Shown one piece after another: positions 33,675 to 43,306 of a stretch of DNA of 64,000 bases. The position numbers and the translations under genes are program-made. Source of the stretch: Bacillota bacterium (GTDB lineage: Bacteria; Bacillota; Clostridia; Peptostreptococcales; Anaerovoracaceae); assembly GCA_030530285.1 (NCBI GenBank), contig JAUMVD010000002.1:1-64000 (forward strand), in the 5' to 3' direction. Under the pieces are notes generated by a model. That model was not told where the DNA came from. It worked only from the letters and a program-made list of their open reading frames with translations, and did not search any database. Positions within the stretch are counted from its first letter, which is position 1; every line of letters starts with the position of its first letter.

Positions 33675-35100
33675 AATACAGCGAAAACTCTGCAGGATGC
33701 GGTATGGAATTGACCTTATTAAAGTCGGCTTTTTTCTTTTCGATCCACAGATCGATCAGTTCCTTCGGGAACACTCCGCCGACAGTCAGATAATCATGAT
33801 CCGCCTCCAGCGCATCAAGCGCGTCCATGAGATTTCTCGGCAGAGACTTGACTTCTTTTTTCTGCTCGTCCGTCAGATCATAGAGATTGAAATCGTATGG
33901 ACCCCAGCCGCCATCCATGGCATTGATCTTATTCTTGACACCGTCGATGCCGGCCATGAGTATGGCCGCATACGCATAGTACGGGTTCGCAGTCCCGTCA
34001 GGGTTTCTGAGCTCGAATCTCTTGGCTTCAGGAGATTTGGCGTAGGCCGGAATCCTGATGACGGAGCTCCTGTTGGCCGTGGCGAAACCGATCGTTACCG
34101 GCGCCTCGAATCCCGGCACCAGTCTCTTATAGGAATTGGTCGACGGGTTCGTGAAGGCGCAAAGGCTCGGCGCATGCTTCAGAATGCCGCCCATGAACTG
34201 CAGCGCCAGTTCCGAAAGCCCTGAGTAGCCGTTCTTATCATAGAACAGCGGTTTTCCATCCTTGAACAAATGCATGTGCACGTGCAGTCCGCTTCCCGCC
34301 TCATCGTAAATCGGCTTTGGCAGGAACGTGGCCGTTCTGTCATCCTCAACGGCTGTATTCTTAATGATATATTTCGTTGCCATGGTGGCATCTGCCATCT
34401 CGGTGAGCTCTCCCAGTTCCACTTCGATTTCGACCTGTCCCGGGCCGCCCACTTCATGGTGATGGTATTTGACCTTGATGCCCCAGTCTTCCATGGTCAT
34501 GCACATTTTCGCTCTGCTGTTATAGGTGATGTCCTGAGGGATATCCGCGTGATAACCGCGCTTGCGTCCCACCTGATAGCCTTTGTTTCTGATATCGTCT
34601 TCTATGGCGGAATTCCACTCGGCCTGGCTCGTATCCACCTCGCAGAAGACAGACTGTTCCTGCACCTGATACGCCACGCGGTCAAACAGATAAAACTCGA
34701 ATTCAGGACCGATGATCATCTGATCTGCTATGCCTTCACTTCTCATATACTGTTCCGCGGCCAGAGAGACATTCCTCGGATACTGATCGAAAGGTCTGTT
34801 CTCCGGTTCATCGATAACGTAGACATCCCCCATCATGGTGATGGTAGGGACAGATACGAATTTGTCCACGATGGCGGTCTTAAGGTTCGGTATAAATACC
34901 ATGTCTGATTTCTCGATCGGCGCATAGCCGTAGTTGGAGCCATCGAATCCGATGCCTGCCGTCATGGTCTCCTCCGTGAACCTGTCTACCGGAATCGACA
35001 GATGTCTCCATCTGCCCTCCAGATCCACCATCTTGAAATCCACCATCTGGATGTCATTTTCTTCAATAAATTTCTTTACCTCTTTTACCGACTCGAACAT
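33664..35100 (-). CDS. glnA: Glutamine synthetase, type I
   Basis: A 478-aa enzyme making glutamine from glutamate, ammonia and ATP. The N-terminal beta-grasp domain (about 14-100; MVDLEGRWRHLSI, GFDGSNYGY) and the catalytic domain (about 110-478) are complete, with GPEFEFYLFD, AGSGLHVHMHLF (metal/glutamate site) and the ATP-site motif KRLVPGFEAPV. The adenylylation-loop Tyr motif of enterobacterial GS is not evident, fitting feedback-controlled clostridial enzymes. GGAGAAAGCA precedes the ATG. It lies in an operon after metH and a zinc ribbon protein, and before an MFS gene and the sirtuin. No GlnR gene is seen here. Confidence 0.97.
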   Translation of the reverse strand: MFESVKEVKKFIEENDIQMVDFKMVDLEGRWRHLSIPVDRFTEETMTAGIGFDGSNYGYAPIEKSDMVFIPNLKTAIVDKFVSVPTITMMGDVYVIDEPENRPFDQYPRNVSLAAEQYMRSEGIADQMIIGPEFEFYLFDRVAYQVQEQSVFCEVDTSQAEWNSAIEDDIRNKGYQVGRKRGYHADIPQDITYNSRAKMCMTMEDWGIKVKYHHHEVGGPGQVEIEVELGELTEMADATMATKYIIKNTAVEDDRTATFLPKPIYDEAGSGLHVHMHLFKDGKPLFYDKNGYSGLSELALQFMGGILKHAPSLCAFTNPSTNSYKRLVPGFEAPVTIGFATANRSSVIRIPAYAKSPEAKRFELRNPDGTANPYYAYAAILMAGIDGVKNKINAMDGGWGPYDFNLYDLTDEQKKEVKSLPRNLMDALDALEADHDYLTVGGVFPKELIDLWIEKKKADFNKVNSIPHPAEFSLYYDL

Positions 35101-35109
35101 TGCTTTCTC

Positions 35110-35496
35110 CTATACTCTTTCTTCAAACTCCCGCTTGCAGTGCGGACATCTGATCTTTATATTGCCAGCCCCTACGGGCACTCTTAACTTCTCCTTGCAG
35201 TACGGGCAGATGAGAACCCTCTTGCCTTCTTTGGCAGCCTTTCGGTCCTTCATGCCGGTCCTGATGGATCCGCCCCCGCCTGTGAATTTGGACTTCAGCT
35301 CCAGGTATTTCATGTTTTCCTGCTGCCGTTTGGCGAATGACCTGGAAAAGGCTCTGCAGTACATTATAATCAGCAGGACTATGGTAAGCCATGTCAGGAT
35401 CCGGATCCTGGCAAACAGATTGACTATGATCAAAGCCAGTGTCAGGTACATGATGAATCTGTTGAGCTGATCCATTCCATATCTTCCGTTCATCAT
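35110..35496 (-). CDS. Small membrane protein with C-terminal zinc ribbon
   Basis: A 128-aa protein. Two hydrophobic segments (about 13-30 and 32-50) lie near the N-terminus, then a basic region with a run of Gly (FTGGGGSIRTG). The C-terminus is a zinc ribbon: CPYC (about 100-103) and CPHC (about 118-121). The ATG overlaps the metH stop (ATGATGA), and glnA follows nine bases later, so it is coupled within the operon. Such proteins may sense or deliver zinc or bind nucleic acid; the MetH N-terminal domain needs zinc, but a link is only a guess. Confidence 0.8.
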   Translation of the reverse strand: MMNGRYGMDQLNRFIMYLTLALIIVNLFARIRILTWLTIVLLIIMYCRAFSRSFAKRQQENMKYLELKSKFTGGGGSIRTGMKDRKAAKEGKRVLICPYCKEKLRVPVGAGNIKIRCPHCKREFEERV

Positions 35497-37940
35497 TTTT
35501 CTATCCTCGTTTTCTGATCGTCATTACTGTCAAAAACATCTCTCGCCGCCTGCACCGACCTCATGGCGTCGCTGCAGTAAAAGTCGGCTCCCATCTCCGC
35601 CGCGTAGTCCTCGGTAAGAACCGCGCCTCCGACCATGACTTTGCAGTCCGGCGCCTCCTCTCTCAGCATTTTGATCGTATCTCCCATGCTGGAGAGCGTC
35701 GTCGTCATCAGGGCGCTGAGACCCACCAGCTTGATGTCCTTTTCTTTGACCGTCTCGATCACCTTTTCTTTCGGAACGTCCCGGCCCAGATCGATCATCT
35801 TGAACCCGTAGTTTTCCATGATGACTTTGACGATGTTCTTGCCGATATCGTGTATGTCGCCTCTGACGGTGGCGATAACCACTTCGCCCTTTGACTCTTC
35901 TGTCTGGCCAGTGTCCAGCAGGTTTTTCTTGATCACATCAAATCCGGCCTGCGCCGCCTGAGCTGCCTGCATCATCTGCGGCAGGAATATCTCGCCCTTT
36001 TCGAAGCCTTTGCCCACTTTATCGAGGGCAGGGATCAGATAGTCATTGACGATGGCTATGCCGTCGTGATCTGCCAGAAGTCCTCTGACCTCCTCCGCCG
36101 TTTCCCTTTCGAGTCCGTTGAGGACGTGATAAAGCAGCCTCTCTTCGACTGATCCTTCAGACGCTGACGCAGCTGCCGGAGCCTTTGCCGCACCGGAGGA
36201 TCTGCTCAGTTTCGAAAGCTGGCTGTCACCGAATCTTTCGATAAATTGAACCGCGTTTTCGTCCTTGTTCTTGAGCACGTTAAACGCGTATATGGCCGCC
36301 ATCATGTCCTCATCATTCGGGTTGATGATCGGCATGGTCAGACCGTTTTCCAGGGCCATGGTCAGAAATGTTCTGTTGACAACCGGCCGGATCGGCAGAC
36401 CGAAACTGACATTGGAGACTCCAAGGGCTGTATTCAGACCGAACACTTCATCGATCATCCTTACGGTCTTCAGGGTCTCGTTGACTTCCTTTTGCTGCGC
36501 GGAAACGGTCAGCGTCAGGCAGTCGATAATGATATCTCTTCGGGGTATCCCGTATTCTTCTGCTTTTTTGATGATTCTCTCCGCGATCCTGAATCTCTGC
36601 TCGGCGGTTTCCGGAATTCCGGTATCGTCCAGCGTCAGTCCGATGACTGCGGCGCCGTATTTTTTGACGATCGGAAGTATGCTGTCCAAAGCCTCCGCTT
36701 CGCCGTTGATGGAGTTGACGATGGCCTTGCCGTTATACACTCTGAGTCCCGCTTCGATGACCTGCGGATTTGCCGAATCGATCTGGAGGGGCACATTGGT
36801 GACGGACTGGAGTTTCTTGATCAACGGGCCGATCGCCGCGGCTTCATCCAGTCCCGGAACGCCCACGTTGACGTCCAGAATCTCCGCTCCGGCTTCTGTC
36901 TGTTCCAGCACTTTGAGCGCGACATAATCGTAATCCCCGTCCAGCAAAGCCTGCTTCAGCTTCTTCTTGCCGGTAGGATTCAGTCTCTCCCCGATCACGG
37001 TAACGTGGTCCACCGTGACGGCTTTGCTGCCGCTGCAGACCGTGAGAAGGCCTTTGGCTGGATCCGCGCTATCCGGCGCTTCGATCTCGCCAATCTCATT
37101 TCTGATCTCCGCCAGGCCGCGGATGTATTCGGGATCGGTTCCGCAGCATCCGCCTACCATGGAAACGCCGGCTTCCATGAATTTCTTCATCTCAGCGACG
37201 AACTGTCCGCAGTCGATATCGTATGTACCGGTCTGGGGATCGGGAAGCCCCGCGTTCGGTTTAGCGAATACCGGCAGATCGGTATAGGACATGAGTTCTT
37301 TGATCATCGGCAGTATCTGCACCGGCCCCAGAGAACAGTTGATGCCGATGGCGTCTGCCCCCAGTCCTTCCGCGGTTACCGCAAAGGCCTTCAGGCTGGT
37401 TCCGGTAAATGTCCTGCCGTTTTCCTCAAATGACATGGATACGATGACCGGCATCTGCGAGTTTTCCTTCGCCGCCAGCAGCGCCGCCTTGGTCTCGTAC
37501 AGATCCGTCATGGTTTCTATGACAACAAAATCAGCGCCCGCAGCCTCTCCTGCCCGCACTAATTCCGCGAAAAAGTCATAGGCCTCCTCAAAGGTTTTCG
37601 TCCCCATCGGTTCCAGCAGCTGTCCCTGCGGTCCCATGTCCAGTCCGGCGATAACGGCTCTTCCCTGCGCCGCCGCCTCATCACGAACCTTGATCGTCGG
37701 AGCCATGAGCCCCGCGACGATCTCTTCCAGGCTTGCGCCCATTTTCGCTATTTTTTCTCTGTTCAGATTAAATGTAGGAGCGTATAATGCGTCAGATCCC
37801 GCCTCCACATACATACGCTGTATTTTCTCTACTATATCAGGATTCTCGTATGCGAACTGGGTCGTGTCCTCTCCCGGTTTGATCCCGTTTCTCTGGAACA
37901 TCGTCCCCATCGCTCCATCCAGAATCAGTACTCTCGACAT
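35493..37940 (-). CDS. metH: Cobalamin-dependent methionine synthase lacking the activation domain
   Basis: An 815-aa enzyme. Domain 1 (about 1-290) is a homocysteine S-methyltransferase with the zinc ligands GGCCG. Domain 2 (about 310-570) is a pterin/methyltetrahydrofolate-binding barrel (VIGERLNPTGKKK). Domain 3 (about 600-815) binds cobalamin, with DIHDIGKN providing the axial His. The SAM-dependent reactivation domain of E. coli MetH (residues about 900-1227) is absent, as in several anaerobes that use a separate reactivation protein; none is visible in this window. It overlaps the DJ-1 gene at its start and the zinc ribbon gene at its end. AAAGGGG precedes the ATG. FolD, another one-carbon gene, lies 6 kb away. 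Confidence 0.93.
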   Translation of the reverse strand: MSRVLILDGAMGTMFQRNGIKPGEDTTQFAYENPDIVEKIQRMYVEAGSDALYAPTFNLNREKIAKMGASLEEIVAGLMAPTIKVRDEAAAQGRAVIAGLDMGPQGQLLEPMGTKTFEEAYDFFAELVRAGEAAGADFVVIETMTDLYETKAALLAAKENSQMPVIVSMSFEENGRTFTGTSLKAFAVTAEGLGADAIGINCSLGPVQILPMIKELMSYTDLPVFAKPNAGLPDPQTGTYDIDCGQFVAEMKKFMEAGVSMVGGCCGTDPEYIRGLAEIRNEIGEIEAPDSADPAKGLLTVCSGSKAVTVDHVTVIGERLNPTGKKKLKQALLDGDYDYVALKVLEQTEAGAEILDVNVGVPGLDEAAAIGPLIKKLQSVTNVPLQIDSANPQVIEAGLRVYNGKAIVNSINGEAEALDSILPIVKKYGAAVIGLTLDDTGIPETAEQRFRIAERIIKKAEEYGIPRRDIIIDCLTLTVSAQQKEVNETLKTVRMIDEVFGLNTALGVSNVSFGLPIRPVVNRTFLTMALENGLTMPIINPNDEDMMAAIYAFNVLKNKDENAVQFIERFGDSQLSKLSRSSGAAKAPAAASASEGSVEERLLYHVLNGLERETAEEVRGLLADHDGIAIVNDYLIPALDKVGKGFEKGEIFLPQMMQAAQAAQAGFDVIKKNLLDTGQTEESKGEVVIATVRGDIHDIGKNIVKVIMENYGFKMIDLGRDVPKEKVIETVKEKDIKLVGLSALMTTTLSSMGDTIKMLREEAPDCKVMVGGAVLTEDYAAEMGADFYCSDAMRSVQAARDVFDSNDDQKTRIEK

Positions 37941-38473
37941 AAAAGCCCCTTTGCTACTTCATCTCTTACCTGCGCGCCTTTGAGATCTTCCACCAGCTTC
38001 AGCGCGAATTCCATCGCCAGCGCAGGTCCCTGTCCTGTGATAACATTTCCGTCTTTGGTAACGGCTTCTCCCGTTGGTGTGGCTCCCTTCAGGAATTCCT
38101 CCATTCCCGGATAAATCGTTGCGGATTTGCCCTGAAGCGCCCCGTGCGCAGCCAGAACCATAGGCGCCGCGCATATGGCGGCTAACTTTTTGCCTGCGGA
38201 TGCAAAAGCTTTGATCTGCGCTTCCAGACCCTTGTGCTCCTGCAGATTGGATGCTCCCGGCATTCCTCCCGGCAGCACGATCATCTCGCAGCTGTCGTAA
38301 TCCGCCTCACCGAAGAGCATATCCGTCTTGACGGCAATTTCGTGAGTGCCCGTAACGATATACTCATCCGTCATTGACACTGTCATGACCTTGCATTCCG
38401 CTCTTCTCAGCACATCCACGATCGTCAGCGCTTCTACTTCTTCAAATCCTTCAGCTATGTGTACGTAAACCAT
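37925..38473 (-). CDS. DJ-1/PfpI family protein
   Basis: A 182-aa protein of the DJ-1/ThiJ group, with a Rossmann-like fold. The nucleophile elbow reads AAICAAPMVLA (about 95-105, Cys in AIC), and the conserved acidic residue is in GFEEVEAL near the N-terminus. Members act in protein/glyoxal damage repair or oxidative stress. It overlaps the metallopeptidase gene upstream by 23 bases and metH downstream by 16, so all three are coupled. GAGGAG precedes the ATG. Confidence 0.92.
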   Translation of the reverse strand: MVYVHIAEGFEEVEALTIVDVLRRAECKVMTVSMTDEYIVTGTHEIAVKTDMLFGEADYDSCEMIVLPGGMPGASNLQEHKGLEAQIKAFASAGKKLAAICAAPMVLAAHGALQGKSATIYPGMEEFLKGATPTGEAVTKDGNVITGQGPALAMEFALKLVEDLKGAQVRDEVAKGLLCREY

Positions 38474-38834
38474 GTCTCAAATACTCCTCTATCTGTTTCT
38501 GGTCCTTGATCTCCAGACCTCTCTCACCGGCCAGAGATTCTATGTGATGCGTGAATTCGTGATACAACACTTCCCTCATCTTATCGACGAGCATTTCCTT
38601 CGAAGCATGGGCGAACATTTTCTCGAATGATCCATAATAGATTTCGATAAATCTACCCATGGAAGTACTCCTGTTATACGTTCCCAGTATATACAGGTCA
38701 TCTGCTCTGGCATGAGGGCTCACCCTGACGTCAGGCAGGATGAGGATGCCGCCGTTTAAATCCTTGTAGAACTCTGCCGGCAGCTCCTCCGCTATGTGAT
38801 CCATGATTTCCGTAAATTCATCGATATTGATCAT
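38451..38834 (-). CDS. Minimal zinc metallopeptidase (zincin-like, PF06262 type)
   Basis: A 127-aa protein of the minimal metalloprotease group. It carries the zinc-binding sequence HEFTHHIE (about 98-105), where both His and the Glu are in place, and a third ligand downstream is plausible. The fold is compact with no signal peptide, so it is probably cytoplasmic. I chose the ATG at 38834, preceded by AGGA at six bases. It is the first gene of the metH/glnA unit and lies 29 bases after the broken papain-family gene. The substrate is unknown. Confidence 0.85.
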   Translation of the reverse strand: MINIDEFTEIMDHIAEELPAEFYKDLNGGILILPDVRVSPHARADDLYILGTYNRSTSMGRFIEIYYGSFEKMFAHASKEMLVDKMREVLYHEFTHHIESLAGERGLEIKDQKQIEEYLRHGLRTHS

Positions 38835-38863
38835 CGTCTTCCTGTCACCCAATTACCCTTTGA

Positions 38864-40972
38864 TTACCACGGATTCGTATAAACTATTGCGATATTTTCC
38901 GGTCCGTAGTAAGTCTTTTTCTTGATCTTCTTATATGCTACGATCACGAATCGATACTCTGTATCCGGCTCCAGATTTTTCGCTGTATAAGTTACCTGCT
39001 TGGCCTTACTGTTCGTCTTCAGCAGTTCTCTGCCGTACTCCGTATCGAGATAGATCTTATATCCGGTCATCTTGGCCTGTTTATTCCACTTCATCTTCAG
39101 GTAAGTATCGCCGATTTCTGTGAATTCAAATCCCGTGATGCTGCCGATCATGAACATCTCTGAAACTTCGCCTTTATAAAGGCCGATGCCTTTGATCGTT
39201 ACCGTTCCCGTTCCCGGATTCTTGTTGTTGCTGTAAGTCAATGTATAATCCTCGTTCTTGACAAGCTCATTGCCATTCACGATGACTACCGGTGACGGCT
39301 TGATGGCTTTGCCTGTGTAGGCATACTCATCCTTCGGCAGGCTCACTTCCGCGCCTGCCAGGCTGATGCGGCTTTCCGTGGTGGTCAGTGCCTTGATGCG
39401 GAATGACCCTGCTCTGTCTGAGCTGTACAGATTCTTCCATTTCTTCGTTCCGGCTTTTTTGAAGTAGCTGGTCTTGGTCTTTCCCGTGGAATCGAATCTG
39501 ATCCAGCTGTAATTGTCGTCCGTCTCATATCCGATATAAAATCTCTTCTTGTCAAGCGATCCTGTGGACGTTGCCCTTACAACAACGGCAAATTTCTCGC
39601 CGGTATTGAGATGTACCGGGCTGACGCCGTAATCACTGAGATTGAAGGTATAATTTCCCGCATTGTCGGTAGCCACATTGAAGTTCGCCGCTACCTTACC
39701 CGTTGTCGGGGTGGATTTGACATTGCGGTAGACCTTGACATTGTATTTGGTAAAGCTCTCGTTCCAAGTCGTAAAACCGACAGCTTCCACGGTGTGTCTG
39801 TAGTTATCATCCGGCACCGTGAAGACGTTCGCAAAGTCGGATTTGACCTTGAGGGAAGCATCACTCGGGACTGCATTTCCATCATAGTGGAAATTGTAAT
39901 CATACGTATCTGCCGGCTGCATATCCAGTGCGATGGCGTTCTGGAAACTCCAGTCGAAATAAGATACGTAAACGTATCCGTTGTCATGGACGCCGGTGCC
40001 CCAGCTGTTCTGCACGATCCATGCGCCATCGATCTCAGGATAATCCTCTCCGCCCTCGAAGTTCTCCGCAGCATAAGTGTCATCTCAGCCGACGATAGAA
40101 ACTGCGTGATTGGTCATACCCCAAGCGTCCCAGTAGTCATTGCCGTAGGAATAGTCGCAGTAATAGGCTGACTCATCTTCATTCAGATAGGCATCATCAT
40201 AGTAGATCGAAGCCATGACCGCTCCGTGCTCACTGATGGCCTCCTTGGTCAGATCGACATTCAGATTATATAAATCGTCAACGGAATAATAAATATCCGA
40301 AATGTACTCGGCATTTTCCAGTTTCAGGACATCATTATATGTATACGGTGTATCTCCAGACGCGCGGCTGTGCATGCCCATCCAGTTTGCCATGGCCTGG
40401 GCTGACATATAATTGTTTCCGCCGTTTTGCTTCCACGCGCTGCTGGAAATGTTCCTGTCATTTGCCGTATATCCATAATCCGGATAGGCCTGTCTGTTAT
40501 AGAAATTGTAACCGAATCCCAAGGCTGACAGATCGTAATCCTGATCAATGGTCTTCCCCTGGTTATTCAATTCATACAGATACGAAATCTGCGCTACTGT
40601 GGCGGCCGCATGGGCCCAGCATGTCTCCGTATCACCCTGGTCCAGCACATCGACCCTGTTTTTGAACCAGGAATACTTCCTCGGATCATAGACAGCAGGA
40701 AGCTCACCCCGCAGTTTTCGCTTTTTCTGGTCCATGTATTCGTCCCGATCTTCCTCTTCGACAGCGATACGTTCGCGGACCTCCTGGATATCGTGGTAAC
40801 CGGTGCCTTTATCCGTAGGCTCTGCCGCAGTTGCGCCCTCCTGAACCAGGTCTTCTGTCAGAGCGAAACTGCTGACTGGATAAAAGCATGTTCCCAATAC
40901 AAAAACGGCAGCCGTGATACAGGCGGTCAGCCGCTTTATAAGGGATTTTCTACTCATTTTTATATTTTTCAT
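38864..40972 (-). pseudogene. Secreted papain-family (C1A) peptidase, interrupted by an in-frame TGA
   Basis: Reads as one 702-codon frame with a single TGA at 40085-40087. Upstream part (residues 1-295): signal peptide (about 12-36), pro-region and the active-site Cys118 in GDTETCWAHA, then His289 in NHAVSIVG. Downstream part: catalytic Asn322 in IVQNSWGTG, then an Ig-like domain and an Fn3-like domain. The TGA falls between His and Asn where the adjacent paralogue has Trp (VIGWDD), so a TGG-to-TGA change fits. All catalytic residues remain. The second half shows no good independent start (GTG at 40015). Outcome: pseudogene, rare read-through or a sequencing error. GGAGAAGAGGAA precedes the ATG. 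Confidence 0.82.
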
Positions 40973-41050
40973 TTCCTCTTCTCCGGCATATCGTCATTTT
41001 CAAAAATATCTGATAAATAATTGTATCATTTTACCCCGACTGCCGCAACT

Positions 41051-41078
41051 AAAAGGCGTGAGGATCGCTCCTCACGCC
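41051..41078 (-). terminator. Terminator after the second papain-family gene
   Basis: A perfect 10-bp stem (GGCGTGAGGA 41055-41064 with 41069-41078), loop GCGA on the minus strand, followed by four T residues. The plus strand also has a T-run after the stem, so it may work in both directions. Confidence 0.85.
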
Positions 41079-41098
41079 GGTTTGTTTTTTTGATCTGA

Positions 41099-43218
41099 TT
41101 AATAGTTCGTATACTGTGTCAGTACAGGTGACAGCGGTCCATTGTAAGTCTTTTTCTTAACCTTCACGTATGTCTTGATCTTATATTGATACTTGGTTCC
41201 CGGTTCCAGATTCTGATGTGTGAATGTGGTGGTTCCGGCCTTTTTGATGGTCTTGATCTGTTTATCGCCATCCGGTGTTACCTGATAGATCTTGTATCCG
41301 GTAGCCTTAGGGACCTGATCCCATGAAAGCTGGATATAATCAGACCCGCTGTCGGCTGCTCTGAATCCGCTCATGTTTCCGATCGTAAATGTGCTTTCGG
41401 CAGAGCCTTTATACAGGCCGATGCCCTTCACGATAACGGTTGCTGTTCCCGGATACTTGTTGTTCTTATAGGAAACGCTGTAGTCCTGATCTTTGACGAG
41501 TGTCTTGCCGTTGAATTTTACTACAGGCTCCGGTTTTACCGCTGCCTTGGTATATGGGTTCATCTTCTGCGATACCGTCACGCTGGCTCCCGTCATGTCG
41601 ATTCTCGGCGTCGTCGTGGTGAAGCCTTTGATTCTGAAAGAAGCGCTCTTGTTCTTTGAATACAGATCCTTCCACTTGCCGCTGGCTTTATCTCTGTAGT
41701 AGCAGACATTTTTCTTGCCCGTTGTCTTGAAGCTAATCCAGCCGTATTTACCCTTTTCCTCATATCCCATCAGGAAATTCTTGTCGTAAGGATCCACTTC
41801 TGTCGCTTTGATGACGATGGCGTACTTTTCTCCGGTCTTGAATTTTACCGGGGCAGCTCCCTTTTCTCTCAGGTTGAAGGTATAAGCCCCCGGATAATCT
41901 GTTGAGACGTTGAAGTCCGCTGCCAGCTCACCGCTTGTCGGCACTTTCTTTACGTTTTTGTAGACCTTGACATTATAGGATGCTTTGAAGTCGTTCCACG
42001 TGGTGAACCCGACGGCTTCCAGTGTATGCATGTTTCCATCATCCGGAATCGTGTATACGTTGGCAGTCTCGGCTCCGACCTTTCTCTTCATCCAGTTGAG
42101 GACTGAATTGCCGTCATAGTGGAAGTTGGCGTCGTATTTGTCCGCAGGCTGCATATTCAACGCGATGGCGTCGCACATGCTCCAGTCTTCGTAGGAAACG
42201 TAGAAGATGCCTCCTTCATGCATCTCATCTCCCCAGCTGTTCTGAACGATCCACGCGCCGTTATGGTCAGGTTTTTCATCAAACTTGGTTCTGGAATAAT
42301 TGTCATCCCAGCCGATTACGGTGACTTCATGGTTGGTGTCCATCGGCGATACATCATAGCTGTAGTAACTCTTTTCATCCTGAGCGAGGAAATAGTAGTC
42401 CCAGCAAATCACTGTGGTTACCGCACCATACTTCTGGATGGCTTCCTTTACGAGATTGACATTCAGCACATAGTCATCATTGTCCTCTTCATTCGGGATG
42501 AAGATGGCGTTTTCAAGCGTCAGTTCATCATCATACAGTTTGAGCCAGTCATCTTCATTGTTGCTTCTGTATGGCCCCATCCAGTTTGCCATGGCCTGTG
42601 ATGAGATGAATCCGTTTCCGCCGTTGAGCGCCCAGTTGCGCTTGCCGACGTTTTTGTCTTTCGCGGTATTGCCATAGAGACTGAACGGCTTGTAAACCTT
42701 CCTGTTATAGAAGTTGTGGGCGAAATCCAGCGGTGACATGTCATAGTCCTTTGTGATGGTCTTGCCGCTGTCCGAAGTTCCTTGAGATATGACATCTGCG
42801 CAGTGGTGCTCATGGAATACGCCCAGCAACATTCTGTATCACCCTGATCCATTACGTCTACATGTCCCTTGTAAAATGACATGCCTCGCGGATCATATTT
42901 TGACGGAAGGCTCGCCCCCAGCCTGCTGATCTTCTTTTTGAGATAAGTCGGCTGATCTTTTTTGGCTACAGAAAGTCTATCGTCGACTTTACTGATCGGC
43001 TGATAACCGGTGCCTTTTTCCGGCAGATTTCTGTCAGCCTCCATTTCCAAATACTCTTCTTCACTGATCTGACTGGCATCCGTTTCCTGCAGTTCATCTT
43101 CCGTGATCGCGAAACTGCCAACAGGATAGAGGCAGGTTCCCAGCACGAACACGGCAGCCGTCACACAGGCGGTCAGCTGTTTGATCAGCGCTTTGCTCCT
43201 GATAGATTGTTTTTTCAT
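41099..43218 (-). pseudogene. Secreted papain-family (C1A) peptidase, frameshifted paralogue
   Basis: A paralogue of the gene at 38864-40972, split by one frameshift. The first frame (43218 to about 42777) holds the signal peptide (LTACVTAAVFVLGTCLYPV), pro-region and active-site Cys in DTECCWAYS; it ends in frame-shifted nonsense after SYLKEL. The other frame resumes at about 42775 with SDSGKTITKDYDMS and contains the catalytic His (NHEVTVIGWDD) and Asn (IVQNSWGDE), then Ig and Fn3-like domains. Aligning ELSDSGKTI with ELNNQGKTI of the neighbour places a one-base deletion within 42772-42780. AGGAGA precedes the ATG at 43218. The two genes are a tandem duplication; both are damaged in this sequence. 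Confidence 0.82.
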
Positions 43219-43252
43219 ATCGACTCTCCTAACTAGTAAAAAAATACACTTC

Positions 43253-43258
43253 ATTATA
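43253..43258 (-). promoter_or_regulatory. -10 element of the papain-family gene
   Basis: Minus-strand TATAAT in TGATATAATG, 34 bases before the ATG at 43218. The -35 region is weak. Confidence 0.45.
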
Positions 43259-43306
43259 TCAGTTAATACACCATTTGTATCGAAGTGTTACAATTATTTC
43301 TGCGTT

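Noticed and set aside
36246-37433. Long open frame (395 codons) on the plus strand opposite metH
   Set aside because: It lies wholly antisense to a gene with intact domains, has no ribosome site and its translation shows no recognisable domain; it is a shadow of the codon use of metH.
40085-40087. TGA as selenocysteine or as recoded Trp
   Set aside because: The paralogue has Trp, not Cys, at this position, no SECIS-like hairpin follows, and genes in the window (for example the L,D-transpeptidase) end with TGA, so it is an ordinary stop here.
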